Positions 40,450-50,276 of a stretch of DNA of 64,000 nt are shown one piece after another. The notes beneath the pieces are model-generated. The model was not told where the DNA came from and did no database searches. It worked only from the letters and a program-made list of their open reading frames with translations. The stretch covers positions 1,054,001 through 1,118,000 of the forward strand of contig JAYRJL010000001.1 of NCBI GenBank assembly GCA_041906305.1, given 5' to 3'. The translations under genes and the position numbers were made by a program. Each line of letters starts with the position of its first letter. Positions within the stretch are counted from its first letter, which is position 1. The stretch comes from SHVZ01 sp041906305. Its GTDB lineage: Bacteria > Pseudomonadota > Alphaproteobacteria > SHVZ01.

Positions 40450-41703
40450 ATGAACATGCTTCAGGAATTCGCCACACCCACCGTTTCTGCAGCAGGTCAT
40501 CCCGGCGTCGGCGCCATGAAGTTCGGGAGCGGTTCCTCCGGTGCTCCGCGGGTCGTCGTCGTCGATGACGACGAAATGATCCTGGATCTCGTCTGCGCGA
40601 TCGCCGATCTCGCGGACTGCGCCTCCTTTCCGGTGTCCTCGCTGGCCAGGCTCGATGCTTATCTGAACGACAGCCGCGCCTCCGACCTCATCATCCTGGA
40701 CCTCAACCTCGGCGAGACCGACGGCGTCAGCGTCCTGCGCCGGCTGCGCGATCGCTCGTGCAAGTCCTCGATCATCATCGCCTCGGGGTGCGAGGAACGC
40801 GTGCGCAGGTCGGCAGTGGACTTCGGCCGCCAGCTCGGCCTCACCATGCTCGCCCCGATCGCCAAGCCCTTCGATCACGCGATGATGGCCTCAGCGATCC
40901 GCCAGTTCGCCCACGTCCAGGTCCCGCTGACCGAGGCCGATGTCGCCAACGCGCTGAAAGCCGGCGAGTTCGGCGTCCACATGCAGCCGATCATCGACGT
41001 CCAGTCGCGGCGCGTGGTCGCTGCGGAAGCGCTGGTCCGCTGGCACCACCCGATGCGCGGCATGGTTTCGCCGGACAAGTTCATCCCGATGATCGAGCGG
41101 CGGCCGCTGATGCTGCCCCTGACGCTCGAGATCGCGCGCCTGGCGCTGAAGGGGATCGCCGAAATTCCGGGCGACGTAGGTGTCGGCATCAACGTGCCGC
41201 CTCTCTGCATCGCGGACGCAAACTTCCCCGAGCTCCTGATGGAAGCGGCCACGACCCATCGCGTCGCGCCCTCACGGATCATGCTCGAGATCACCGAGAC
41301 CGCGGCGATGGCCGACCCCGTATTCACCGCGGCCCAGCTGACCCGCCTTCGCATCAAGGGATTCGGCGTCGCTCTCGACGACTTCGGCACCGGGTACGCG
41401 TCCCTGGTCGAGCTGCACCGCATGCCGGTCTCGTCGATCAAGGTCGACCGCTCCTTCGTGTCCCATATCGTCCGAGACGAAGATGCGACGGCCATCGCCC
41501 GCTCCATCATTGGCCTCGGACAGAGCCTCAAGCTGCAGGTCGTGGCGGAGGGCGTCGAGGACCAGGCCACCTTGGACATGCTGCGCTCCTGGAACTGCGA
41601 ACTCGCGCAGGGCTACTACATCGCGCGGCCGATGCCCGCTGCCGATCTGTCGGCATGGATCAAGGCGTGGGACGCAAAGTCCACCGTTCATACTTTCGAC
41701 TGA
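40450..41703 (+). CDS. Response regulator with EAL phosphodiesterase domain
   Basis: A protein of 417 residues from ATG 40450; the much longer open frame upstream is a shadow of cheB. A receiver (about 34-155) carries Asp84 (LIILDLNLGETDG). The EAL domain (about 165-410) keeps the catalytic set: EALVRW, Asn in GINVPP, EITET, ALDDFGTGYASL, Lys in SSIKVDRSF, VVAEGVED and Gln in QGYYIARPM. It should hydrolyse cyclic di-GMP when the receiver allows, linking chemotaxis signalling to motility or attachment. A partial cluster motif (40369-40388) lies upstream. The cheY promoter motif overlaps its last codons. Confidence 0.93.
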   Translation: MNMLQEFATPTVSAAGHPGVGAMKFGSGSSGAPRVVVVDDDEMILDLVCAIADLADCASFPVSSLARLDAYLNDSRASDLIILDLNLGETDGVSVLRRLRDRSCKSSIIIASGCEERVRRSAVDFGRQLGLTMLAPIAKPFDHAMMASAIRQFAHVQVPLTEADVANALKAGEFGVHMQPIIDVQSRRVVAAEALVRWHHPMRGMVSPDKFIPMIERRPLMLPLTLEIARLALKGIAEIPGDVGVGINVPPLCIADANFPELLMEAATTHRVAPSRIMLEITETAAMADPVFTAAQLTRLRIKGFGVALDDFGTGYASLVELHRMPVSSIKVDRSFVSHIVRDEDATAIARSIIGLGQSLKLQVVAEGVEDQATLDMLRSWNCELAQGYYIARPMPAADLSAWIKAWDAKSTVHTFD

Positions 41704-41707
41704 TGGG
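41688..41707 (+). promoter_or_regulatory. Chemotaxis-cluster motif before cheY
   Basis: TCATACTTTCGACTGATGGG, 58 bp before cheY. It overlaps the stop codon of the EAL gene (TGA at 41701-41703), which shows the motif is kept even where it constrains coding sequence. Confidence 0.6.
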
Positions 41708-41765
41708 TCGGCGAGCAGCCGACCGGTAACGTCCAAACAGATCAACGAACCTTCGGAGCCGTGTC

Positions 41766-42155
41766 ATGACCGTCAGCAAAGATATGGAGATCCTCGTCGT
41801 CGACGACTACGCGACGATGCGACGGATCATGAAGAACCTGCTCGTCCAGCTCGGATTCAAGAATATCTCCGAGGCCGTGGACGGCGGGGACGCCCTCAGC
41901 AAGCTGCGGGTGAAGACCGCCGGCCTGGTCATCAGCGACTGGAACATGGAACCGATGACCGGCCTGCAGCTCCTCAAGGAAGTCCGTTCCGACTCGAAGC
42001 TCAAGGACCTGCCGTTCATCATGGTGACGGCCGAGAGCAAGACCGACAACGTCATCGCCGCCAAGCAGGCCGGCGTCAGCAACTACATCGTCAAGCCGTT
42101 CAATGCCGAGACGCTCAAGACCAAGATGCAGAGCGTGATCGGCGCGTTCGACTGA
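41766..42155 (+). CDS. cheY: Single-domain response regulator CheY
   Basis: A protein of 129 residues that is only a receiver. It shows the acidic pair Asp13-Asp14, phospho-acceptor Asp58 in VISDWNMEPMTG, Thr in MVTAES and Lys in IVKPFN. The WNMEPM and AESK segments are those of true flagellar-motor CheY proteins. It receives phosphate from CheA and binds the flagellar switch; the CheZ proteins of the cluster remove the phosphate. A 145-residue unknown gene follows 28 bp downstream. Confidence 0.96.
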   Translation: MTVSKDMEILVVDDYATMRRIMKNLLVQLGFKNISEAVDGGDALSKLRVKTAGLVISDWNMEPMTGLQLLKEVRSDSKLKDLPFIMVTAESKTDNVIAAKQAGVSNYIVKPFNAETLKTKMQSVIGAFD

Positions 42156-42183
42156 CCGGCGGCCATCAGGAAGGAATCCGATC

Positions 42184-42621
42184 ATGCCAGACGGGATTCA
42201 GGTCGGGCCGGAAATGCCCGAAAGTCTTCGCGAACGGGTCTGCGACGGGGACGACGGCCTCACGATCGAGGAGCTGCTCGAGCGCTCGCACGCGATCATC
42301 GAGCGCACGGCGGCCCAATGGCGACTGGGCGCCCTTTTCGACATCGAGCAGATCTGGGACCCCGCCGATGCCATCCATCGCAACGTCGCCGACATCAAGG
42401 CGGCGCTGCCGAGGTTCTTCGAGATCGCACGCGCCACTGGCGACGAGGCGCTGGTTCTCGGCTTCTCCTGCATCCGCGAAGCAGCGGACGAGCTCAATGC
42501 CTGCGCCCAGCGCCTCGACCGGAACCCCGGTGATCCCGAGGAGGACTGCCGGCTGATCGTCGACCTCGCGCAGGCCATCGACAACCTGGAAGAAGCGTTG
42601 ATCGTCGACAAGCGCGAGTAG
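42184..42621 (+). CDS. Hypothetical helical protein downstream of cheY (145 aa)
   Basis: A 145-residue acidic, helical, soluble protein. AAGGAA at 42171-42176 supports ATG 42184. The sequence has an amphipathic helical stretch around 75-120 (FEIARATGDEALVLGFSCIR, then REAADELNACAQRLDRN). No known motif was recognised. It probably shares the cheY transcript and ends before a stem-loop at 42646-42675. It may be a chemotaxis accessory protein; this is inferred from position only. Confidence 0.75.
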   Translation: MPDGIQVGPEMPESLRERVCDGDDGLTIEELLERSHAIIERTAAQWRLGALFDIEQIWDPADAIHRNVADIKAALPRFFEIARATGDEALVLGFSCIREAADELNACAQRLDRNPGDPEEDCRLIVDLAQAIDNLEEALIVDKRE

Positions 42622-42645
42622 ACATCTGCCACGCGGCGTCTCTGG

Positions 42646-42675
42646 AGCGTCGGCGCGAGCGATCGCGTCGGCGCT
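42646..42675 (+). terminator. Terminator-like stem-loop after the cheY operon
   Basis: A 13-bp stem (AGCGTCGGCGCGA with TCGCGTCGGCGCT, two G-U pairs) around GCGA, followed by the T-rich CTTCTGCTTTC. It is a plausible terminator with an imperfect T-run. Confidence 0.5.
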
Positions 42676-42714
42676 CTTCTGCTTTCGGGCGCGGGGATCT
42701 CGAAAGCATTTGCC

Positions 42715-42734
42715 CCATACTTTCGATTGATGGG
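42715..42734 (+). promoter_or_regulatory. Chemotaxis-cluster motif before the PAS/MCP pair
   Basis: CCATACTTTCGATTGATGGG, 90 bp before the PAS gene. It differs from the cheR copy only in its first base. Confidence 0.6.
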
Positions 42735-42824
42735 CGTCAAGGTCTCCCTCCCATACCTTTCTTCAAGACGGCTTCTCGTCCTCCGACGTGTCCAAGCCGC
42801 AATGAAAGTCTTGTGGAGACCAAC

Positions 42825-43349
42825 ATGGCCAAGCAAATCGTTTCCCCGTCGGGGCGAGAGACCTTCTTCGAGCCGGACGAGTTCATCGTGAGCAAGACCG
42901 ACCTCAAGGGTCGGATCACCTATGCCAACGACGTCTTCCTGCGCATGGCGCAGATGACCGAAAAGCAGACGATCGGCGCCCCGCACAACGTCATCCGGCA
43001 CCCGGGGATGCCTCGCGCCGTATTCAAGCTCCTTTGGGATCGCATCCTGGCGACCGAAGAGATCTTCGCCTACGTCATGAACATGGCGTCCAATGGCGAT
43101 CACTACTGGGTTCTCGCCCATGTGACGCCGAGCCGCGACCTCGCCAACAACGTCGTCGGGTTCCATTCGAACCGCCGCCGCCCGGATCCGGCGCAGGTGG
43201 CCAAGATCCAGCCTCTCTATCGCGAGCTTTCGGCGATCGAGAACGGGACCGCCGACCGCAAGGAAGGCCTCGCCCTTTCCACCGCCAAGCTTGATGCAAC
43301 CATTCGCAGCACGGGAAAGTCCTACGATGAATTCGTCCTCTCACTCTAA
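42825..43349 (+). CDS. Aer/CetB-like PAS sensor protein
   Basis: A protein of 174 residues. ATG 42825 has GGAG six bases before it; an in-frame GTG at 42813 is less likely. A single PAS domain of Aer type fills residues 15-125: FIVSKTDLKGRITYANDVFL, then GAPHNVIRHPGMPRAVFKLLWD and GDHYWVLAHVTPSRD. In Aer this fold binds FAD and senses redox or oxygen. There is no membrane segment. The next gene, a receptor with only a membrane hairpin and signalling domain, overlaps it by 23 bp. The two look like a split Aer, as CetB/CetA in Campylobacter energy taxis. Confidence 0.88.
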   Translation: MAKQIVSPSGRETFFEPDEFIVSKTDLKGRITYANDVFLRMAQMTEKQTIGAPHNVIRHPGMPRAVFKLLWDRILATEEIFAYVMNMASNGDHYWVLAHVTPSRDLANNVVGFHSNRRRPDPAQVAKIQPLYRELSAIENGTADRKEGLALSTAKLDATIRSTGKSYDEFVLSL

Positions 43350-44628
43350 GGCGCTCGCCGCCATCGCCCTGACGGCGGTGGCCCTCGTCGGTGCCATCGT
43401 CTGGGCGGCGCTGTCCGCCTCGAGCCCGGCATTCCTTGCCCTGCTGGGCGCAATCTTCCTGGTTGCTCTCGCGGCCAGCGCATGGCTCGTCCTTCTCGGG
43501 CGATCGATCGGCCGAATCTCGACGGTCGCCGCCCGCGCCGCCAAGGGAGACATGGAAGCGCGCGTCGTCCTGCTCGGCGACTCCGGCGTCGTTCACGAGC
43601 TCGCCATGGCGGTCAACCGGGTCCTCGACATCAACGACGCCTTCCTTCGCGAGGCGACCGCGGCGATGGAGCAGGTGCGCCAGGGACGCTTCCTCGCGCG
43701 GCATGGCGAACGCGGCCTGCCGGGCATCTATCGGGTCTGCGCCGAGACGATCGGTGCGGCGACCACGGTGATGGCGGAGCGCGTCGACCAGAACAAGCGC
43801 ATGGCCGCCGATTTCGAGGCACGCCTCAAAGGCGTGATCGACGCGGTCGCCTCGGCAGCGACCGAGCTGCAGGCGACGGCCGAGACCATCGCCGGTACGG
43901 CGGAGACCTCGTCACAGCGTGCGACGGCTGTCGCCGCCGCTTCCGAGCAGGCCTCGACCAACGTGCAGACGGTCGCCGCTGCGGCGGAAGAGCTCTCGAA
44001 GTCGATCGCCGAGATCAGCCACCAGGTCCAGGGATCGACCTCGATCGCCAACACCGCCGTCGACGAGGCCCGCCGTACCGACGGGCGCGTGCAGGCATTG
44101 ACCGAGACGGCGCAGAAGATCGGCGAGGTGGTGCAGCTGATCAACGACATCGCCTCTCAGACCAACCTGCTCGCTCTCAACGCGACGATCGAGGCGGCGC
44201 GCGCCGGAGAGGCCGGAAAGGGCTTCGCCGTCGTCGCTTCCGAGGTCAAGTCGCTGGCGACCCAGACGGCACGTGCGACCGAGGACATCTCGGCGCAGGT
44301 GACCGCGATCCAGGGAGCCACCCAGGAGGCGGTCGAGGCGATCCGCAGCATCGGCTCGACCATCGGCCGGATCAGCGAGGCCAGCACCGCGATCGCTTCG
44401 GCGGTCGAGGAGCAGGGCGCGGCGACGCAGGAGATCGCTCGCAACGTCCAGCAGGCGGCTGCCGGAACCCACGAGGTCTCCGACAACATCGCCGGCGTGA
44501 CCACGGCAGCCGGAGAAACCGGCGCTGCGACCACGCAGATGCTGTCGGCGGCAAAGGAGCTTGCAGGCCAGGCCGAAACTCTTCGGCGGGACGTGGCCAA
44601 CTTCTTCGAGAAGGCGCAGGCGGCCTGA
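43327..44628 (+). CDS. Methyl-accepting chemotaxis protein without periplasmic domain (CetA-like)
   Basis: A protein of 433 residues from ATG 43327, overlapping the PAS gene by 23 bp. Two hydrophobic segments (about 8-28 and 33-53) form a membrane hairpin with almost nothing between them, so there is no periplasmic sensor. A HAMP-like stretch follows (about 55-110). The signalling domain has the hairpin tip core QTNLLALNATIEAARAGEAG and the typical Glu/Gln-rich adaptation helices. It probably relays the state of the neighbouring PAS protein to CheA/CheW. A strong terminator follows at 44689-44715. Confidence 0.93.
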   Translation: MNSSSHSKALAAIALTAVALVGAIVWAALSASSPAFLALLGAIFLVALAASAWLVLLGRSIGRISTVAARAAKGDMEARVVLLGDSGVVHELAMAVNRVLDINDAFLREATAAMEQVRQGRFLARHGERGLPGIYRVCAETIGAATTVMAERVDQNKRMAADFEARLKGVIDAVASAATELQATAETIAGTAETSSQRATAVAAASEQASTNVQTVAAAAEELSKSIAEISHQVQGSTSIANTAVDEARRTDGRVQALTETAQKIGEVVQLINDIASQTNLLALNATIEAARAGEAGKGFAVVASEVKSLATQTARATEDISAQVTAIQGATQEAVEAIRSIGSTIGRISEASTAIASAVEEQGAATQEIARNVQQAAAGTHEVSDNIAGVTTAAGETGAATTQMLSAAKELAGQAETLRRDVANFFEKAQAA

Positions 44629-44688
44629 GCGTCCGACAGATCGATGGCTGTCGAGAATCGACAGTCATCGAGAACCGGCGCGGCGAAG

Positions 44689-44715
44689 GGGCCACGGCAA
44701 TGCCGTGGCCCTTTT
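44689..44715 (+). terminator. Rho-independent terminator after the first receptor
   Basis: GGGCCACGG and CCGTGGCCC pair around CAATG and are followed by TTTT. It lies 60 bp past the stop. Confidence 0.85.
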
Positions 44716-44750
44716 GCTTTCCGCTCGATCGCCGGCGGGATCGTTCGAAG

Positions 44751-44770
44751 TCAATCTTTCGATGGATGGT
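44751..44770 (+). promoter_or_regulatory. Chemotaxis-cluster motif before the second receptor
   Basis: TCAATCTTTCGATGGATGGT, 63 bp before the start of the 702-residue receptor and just past a terminator. Confidence 0.5.
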
Positions 44771-44833
44771 TCCGCGTCTCGGCGGCTGGTTTCATGGCTT
44801 ATCGAGACGACCAACCTTCGAGCGAGAAAAATC

Positions 44834-46942
44834 ATGACGACCAAGCTACTCAACTTCCGGATCCGGGGCCGTATGCTGGTCGGATTCGGCGCGGTGTGTT
44901 TTGTCCTCAGTGCCGCCGTGGGCAGCACTCTCTGGCAGGTGAACCACGTTTCCGACCGTTCGGATCGAGTTGTCGAGCTCCGTGTTCCCGCGGCCTCGAG
45001 CGCCAAGGACATCACGGCTTCTGTGTACAATTCGCTTGCCTCTCTTCGAGGCTGGATCCTGACCGGCGCGGCCGACCAGAAGGCGGCGCGGGCCGGCGCC
45101 TGGCAGGAGCTGTCGGCGGCGTCCGACGCGATGGACAAGCTTTCGCTCGGCTTCGCCGATGAAAAGGATCGGCAGACCTGGACCAGCGTCAAGGCGCTGC
45201 TCGGCGAATTCGCCCAGGTCCAGGCGAACGTCGAAGCCGTCGCCAACACCGAAGACGCTTTCCCGGCGACCAAGATCTTGACGACCGAAGGGGCGCCGAA
45301 GGCAAGCGCGCTGGTCAGGTCGATCACCGGCCTGATCGAAGCCGAGACCACGCGCGAGGCGATGCCCGAGCGCATGGCGCTGCTCAAGGCGATGGCCGAC
45401 CTGCGCGGCAACACGGCTCTCGCGCTGGCCAAGCTCCGCGCCTATCTGTTGACGGGCGAAGCGCAGTTCAATCAGTCGTTCGACGAGAAGTGGGGTATCG
45501 CCAGCAAGGCCCTGGTCGAGGTGAACCGCCTCTCCTCGATCATGCCCCAGGCGCAGGTCGAGACCGTGGGTGCCATCGCTAGGACGCGCGAGGAATTCGC
45601 CGAGGTCGCGAAGCGGCTGATCGCGGTCCGCTCTTCCGACCAGTGGAACGTGCCCGTGCACCTGCTGCGCACCGAAGCTGCGCCGCGCGCGGAGAAGATC
45701 CTGGCGGCGCTGGCCGGCGCCAAGCAGGAGAACGGCTCACGCTCCGGCGGCTTCGTCGCCGGTCAGCAGGCCAAGCTGCAGGCCGACACCGGGGTCATGA
45801 CGGGCGCGATCTCGTCTCTGGTGGCGCTCCAGTGGGCGCTCCTGGCGGTCGGCCTCGGGCTCGGCGCGGCGATCGCGCTGCTCACCAGCCGCTCGATCGT
45901 CAAGCCGCTCAATGCGATGACCGGCACCATGGACGGCCTCGCCGGCGGCAACCTCAAGATCGAGGTGCCGGCCCGCGAGCGCACCGACGAGATCGGCGAG
46001 ATGGCGGCCGCGGTGCAGGTGTTCAAGGACAATATGGTGCGCGCCGCGGAGCTGGAGTCGGCACGCAAGACCGAGGAAGAGGCGAAGGAGGTGCGTCGCC
46101 GTGCGCTGGAGGCGCTGATCGCCGAGTTCGACATGCGGGTCAAGGAAGTGGTCAATGCGGTGTCGTCGGCCGCGACGGAGCTGCAGACTTCGGCGGAGAC
46201 CATGTCGTCCACTGCCGAAGAGACGAGCCGGCAGTCGACCGCGGTTGCGGCGGCGTCCGAGCAGGCGTCGACCAACGTACAGACCGTTGCCGCGGCGACC
46301 GAGGAGCTTTCCTCGTCGATCGGCGAGATCAGCCGGCAGGTGTCGGAGTCGTCCAAGGTCGCGCACCGGGCGGTCGAGGAGTCGGGCCGGGTCAGCGGCA
46401 CGGTCCAGGGTCTCGATCGCGAGGCGCAGAAGATCGGCGAGGTGCTCCAGCTGATCAGCGACATTGCGTCCCAGACGAACCTGCTCGCCCTCAATGCCAC
46501 GATCGAGGCGGCGCGGGCTGGCGAAGCCGGCAAGGGGTTTGCCGTGGTCGCGGCCGAGGTGAAGAGCCTCGCCACGCAGACGGCCAAGGCCACCGACGAC
46601 ATCGGCCAGCTGATCGGCCAGATCCAGAACGCCACCAAGGGAACCGTCGAGGTGATCGGCTCGATCGAGAAGACGATCGAGGAAATCAGCGGGATCTCGA
46701 CGGCCATCGCCTCGGCGGTCGAGGAACAGGGCGCCGCGACCCAGGAGATCACCCGCAACGTGCAGCAGGCGGCTCAGGGGACGACGGAAGTCTCGACCAA
46801 CATCGTGGGCGTCACGCAGGCGGCCGGCGAGACAGGTTCGGCCGCGACCCAGGTGCTGGGCGCTGCCGGTGAACTGTCGCGCCAGGCGACGGCCCTGCGG
46901 TCCCAGGTCGACGACTTCCTCGGAAAGGTGCGCGCCGCCTGA
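44834..46942 (+). CDS. Methyl-accepting chemotaxis protein with helical periplasmic sensor
   Basis: A protein of 702 residues from ATG 44834; the open frame further upstream covers a terminator. TM1 lies at about 12-34 and TM2 at about 332-355. The periplasmic region of nearly 300 residues is almost wholly helical, as in long four-helix-bundle (HBM/TarH-like) sensors. A HAMP domain follows (SRSIVKPLNAMTGTMDGLAG onwards), then the signalling domain with QTNLLALNATIEAARAGEAG at the tip. The ligand is unknown. A terminator stands at 46971-47003. Confidence 0.95.
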   Translation: MTTKLLNFRIRGRMLVGFGAVCFVLSAAVGSTLWQVNHVSDRSDRVVELRVPAASSAKDITASVYNSLASLRGWILTGAADQKAARAGAWQELSAASDAMDKLSLGFADEKDRQTWTSVKALLGEFAQVQANVEAVANTEDAFPATKILTTEGAPKASALVRSITGLIEAETTREAMPERMALLKAMADLRGNTALALAKLRAYLLTGEAQFNQSFDEKWGIASKALVEVNRLSSIMPQAQVETVGAIARTREEFAEVAKRLIAVRSSDQWNVPVHLLRTEAAPRAEKILAALAGAKQENGSRSGGFVAGQQAKLQADTGVMTGAISSLVALQWALLAVGLGLGAAIALLTSRSIVKPLNAMTGTMDGLAGGNLKIEVPARERTDEIGEMAAAVQVFKDNMVRAAELESARKTEEEAKEVRRRALEALIAEFDMRVKEVVNAVSSAATELQTSAETMSSTAEETSRQSTAVAAASEQASTNVQTVAAATEELSSSIGEISRQVSESSKVAHRAVEESGRVSGTVQGLDREAQKIGEVLQLISDIASQTNLLALNATIEAARAGEAGKGFAVVAAEVKSLATQTAKATDDIGQLIGQIQNATKGTVEVIGSIEKTIEEISGISTAIASAVEEQGAATQEITRNVQQAAQGTTEVSTNIVGVTQAAGETGSAATQVLGAAGELSRQATALRSQVDDFLGKVRAA

Positions 46943-46970
46943 CCACCCTCTGCAGGCGTCGTGTCGCACG

Positions 46971-47003
46971 AAGGGCCATGGCATGCCATGGCCCTTTCCT
47001 TTT
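46971..47003 (+). terminator. Rho-independent terminator after the second receptor
   Basis: AAGGGCCATG and CATGGCCCTT form a hairpin followed by TCCTTTT, 28 bp past the stop codon. Confidence 0.85.
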
Positions 47004-47071
47004 GCGGTCCTCGCAAAGACAACGGGCGCACCTCACGATGCGCCCGGTCCTCGTCGCCTGATGCGACGATG

Positions 47072-47266
47072 CTACGGATTGGCTTTCGGCGCCGGTGCCT
47101 TGGGCGCCTCGATGGTCACGTCGACCTTGGCGGGGCGATTTCCGCCCATGCCGCCGATCGAGCCGCCCATGAAGACGAAGGCAAGAAGGCCGACGACGAC
47201 CACCAGGCCGCCGACGATGAAGTAGAGGCCGCCGTTGCCGCCCGAGCCGTTCGTGGTGTCAGCCAT
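47072..47266 (-). CDS. Small single-pass membrane protein (64 aa)
   Basis: A 64-residue protein: a Gly/Asn-rich start, one strong membrane helix at about 14-33 (LYFIVGGLVVVVGLLAFVFM), then a Gly-rich turn and a Pro/Ala/Lys-rich tail. GGAG about six bases upstream supports ATG 47266. It stands alone between the chemotaxis cluster and the peptide transporter genes. The function is unknown. Confidence 0.75.
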   Translation of the reverse strand: MADTTNGSGGNGGLYFIVGGLVVVVGLLAFVFMGGSIGGMGGNRPAKVDVTIEAPKAPAPKANP

Positions 47267-47358
47267 TGGGATCTCCTGATCGCGAAGGATCGCGCCGGAG
47301 CAAACGCCGACAAGGCCCGGCGGTTCCGTTGGACCCCCGGCACGGAAATGTCACACGG

Positions 47359-48350
<992 letters not shown>

Positions 48351-48354
<4 letters not shown>

Positions 48355-49322
48355 AGGATGCAGGCCACCTTGTGGTCGGGCGCCACCGGGCGAAGCGGCG
48401 GTTCGTGTGAACGGCAGGGATCGGTCGCGAAGCGGCAGCGGTTTGCGAAGCGACAGCCTCCCGGCGGATTGAGCAGGCTCGGCACGGTGCCGGGGATCTG
48501 CTCCAGCCTGGCATGGCTGCGCGTCCGTGCGTCGACCCGGGGAATCGATCGGATCAGGCCTTGCGTGTAGGGGTGACGCGGATTGCCGAACAGTTCCTCG
48601 ACCGGCGCTTCCTCGACCACCTTGCCGGCATACATGACGACGACGCGCTGGGCGTTCTCGGCGACCACGCCCATGGCGTGGGTGATCAGCATGATCGCCA
48701 TGCCGAACTTCGCCTTCATGTCGCCCAGCAGCTCCAGGATCTGCGCCTGGATCGTGACGTCGAGGGCCGTGGTCGGCTCGTCGGCGATCAGGAGCTGCGG
48801 CCGGCAGGCGAGGGCGATCGCGATCACCACACGCTGCCGCATCCCGCCCGAGAACTGGTGGGGGTAGTCGTGAACCCGCCGCTCGGCGTTCGGGATCTGC
48901 ACCAGCCTCAGCATCTCGACCGCGCCTTCGAGGGCGTCCTTTCGCGAAAGGCCATGATGGGTTCTGAGCGATTCCGCGATCTGGTCGCCGACGGTGTAGA
49001 CCGGGTTGAGCGACGTCATCGGCTCCTGGAAGACCATCGCGATCTCGCGGGCACGGATCTTGTCCATCTCCGCCGCCGGCAGCGGGATCAGGTCGCGGCC
49101 GCGCCAGACGATCCGGCCGGCCTCGAACCGGCCGGGCGGCATGTCGATCAGCTTCAGCACGCTGCGTGCGGTGACGGTCTTGCCGCAGCCGGACTCGCCG
49201 ACGACGGCCAGGGTCTCGCCGCGGGCGATGGAAAGGCTGACCCCGTCGACCGCGCGTACCATGCCGTCGTCGGTCTTGAACCAGGTCTTGAGATCCTCGA
49301 TCTCGAGCAGGGCCTCGGTCAT
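48351..49322 (-). CDS. dppD: Peptide ABC transporter ATP-binding protein (DppD/OppD)
   Basis: A protein of 323 residues with Walker A GESGCGKT, signature FSGGMRQR, Walker B LLIADEPTTALD and the C-terminal CRFANRCRFATDPC motif of the Opp/Dpp group. It pairs with the next ATPase to drive the two permeases. The start lies three bases after the end of the DppC-type permease gene, so the genes are tightly linked. Confidence 0.95.
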
Positions 49323-49325
49323 GGG

Positions 49326-50276
49326 CTAGAGGACCCGGCGCGGATCGAGCGCATCGCGCAATCCATCCCCGATGAAATTGATCGAGAGCACAGTCAGGAA
49401 GATCGCGGCACCCGGAAACAGCGCCCAGTGCGGCGCGATGTCCAGATAGTCCTTGGCGTCGAAGAGCACACGTCCCCAGGTCGGGATGTCGGGCGGAAAC
49501 CCGAGACCCAGGAACGACAGAGTCGACTCGGCGATGATCGCGTTGGCCACATCGATGGTCCCGGCGACGATCACCGGCCCCATCGCATTGGGCAGGATGT
49601 GACGTATGACGAGCCGGATGCGGGAGGCACCGAGGGCGCGGGCGGCCTCGACGAACTCCTTCTCGCGCAACGACAGGAACTGGGCGCGTACCAGGCGTGC
49701 GACGGGCATCCAGCGCAATCCGCCGATCACCATGACGATCAGCACGAAGACACCCATCTCGAGGCCGAGAAGTCCCTTGAGCATGTCGCGAAACAGGTAG
49801 ATCACCAGCAAAAGGAGCGGCAATTGCGGCAGCGACAGGAACAGGTCGGTGATCCACATCAGCACGGCGTCGACCCGTCCGCTCGCCATGCCGGCGATCG
49901 CGCCGATCATGACGCCGAAGATCACCGCGACGAACATCGCGGCGAGACCCACCGCGAGGGAGATCCGGCCGCCGTAGATCAGACGAGCGAGCACGTCTTG
50001 GCCCAGGTCGTCCGTGCCGAACGGGTGCGCGAGCGACGGTCCCCCGAGCTTCGCCCCGAAGTCGATATCGTTGATCGGCACCTTCCAGAGAAGGGGCCCG
50101 AGGACGACGGAAGCGATCAGCAGCGCCAGGATGACGAGGCTCAGGACCGCGAGCCGGTGCTTGCGGAAACGCCGCCAGGCCTCGCCGCTCAGCGAGGTCC
50201 GTCGCGACGGGCGCTCCGCGGCGAGGGCGCCGCTTGCCCGGTCAACGGAAAGTGATGCGGGGGTCGAGCCAGCCAT
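49326..50276 (-). CDS. dppC: Peptide ABC transporter permease (DppC)
   Basis: A protein of 316 residues with an N-terminal cytoplasmic tail, a first membrane helix at about 45-65 and five more from about 100. The permease EAA loop reads EFVEAARALGASRIRLVIRHILPN. It forms the channel with the DppB-type permease. The start overlaps that gene by 35 bp. Confidence 0.95.
   Translation of the reverse strand: MAGSTPASLSVDRASGALAAERPSRRTSLSGEAWRRFRKHRLAVLSLVILALLIASVVLGPLLWKVPINDIDFGAKLGGPSLAHPFGTDDLGQDVLARLIYGGRISLAVGLAAMFVAVIFGVMIGAIAGMASGRVDAVLMWITDLFLSLPQLPLLLLVIYLFRDMLKGLLGLEMGVFVLIVMVIGGLRWMPVARLVRAQFLSLREKEFVEAARALGASRIRLVIRHILPNAMGPVIVAGTIDVANAIIAESTLSFLGLGFPPDIPTWGRVLFDAKDYLDIAPHWALFPGAAIFLTVLSINFIGDGLRDALDPRRVL

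Noticed and set aside
42751..42770. A second copy of the cluster motif (CCATACCTTTCTTCAAGACG)
   Set aside because: Only the left half fits the consensus; it is 16 bp past a near-perfect copy and could be chance.
48513..50255. A 580-residue plus-strand open frame rich in Asp, His and Arg
   Set aside because: It is the complement of the dppD/dppC genes; no motif, and the composition mirrors membrane-helix codons read backwards.
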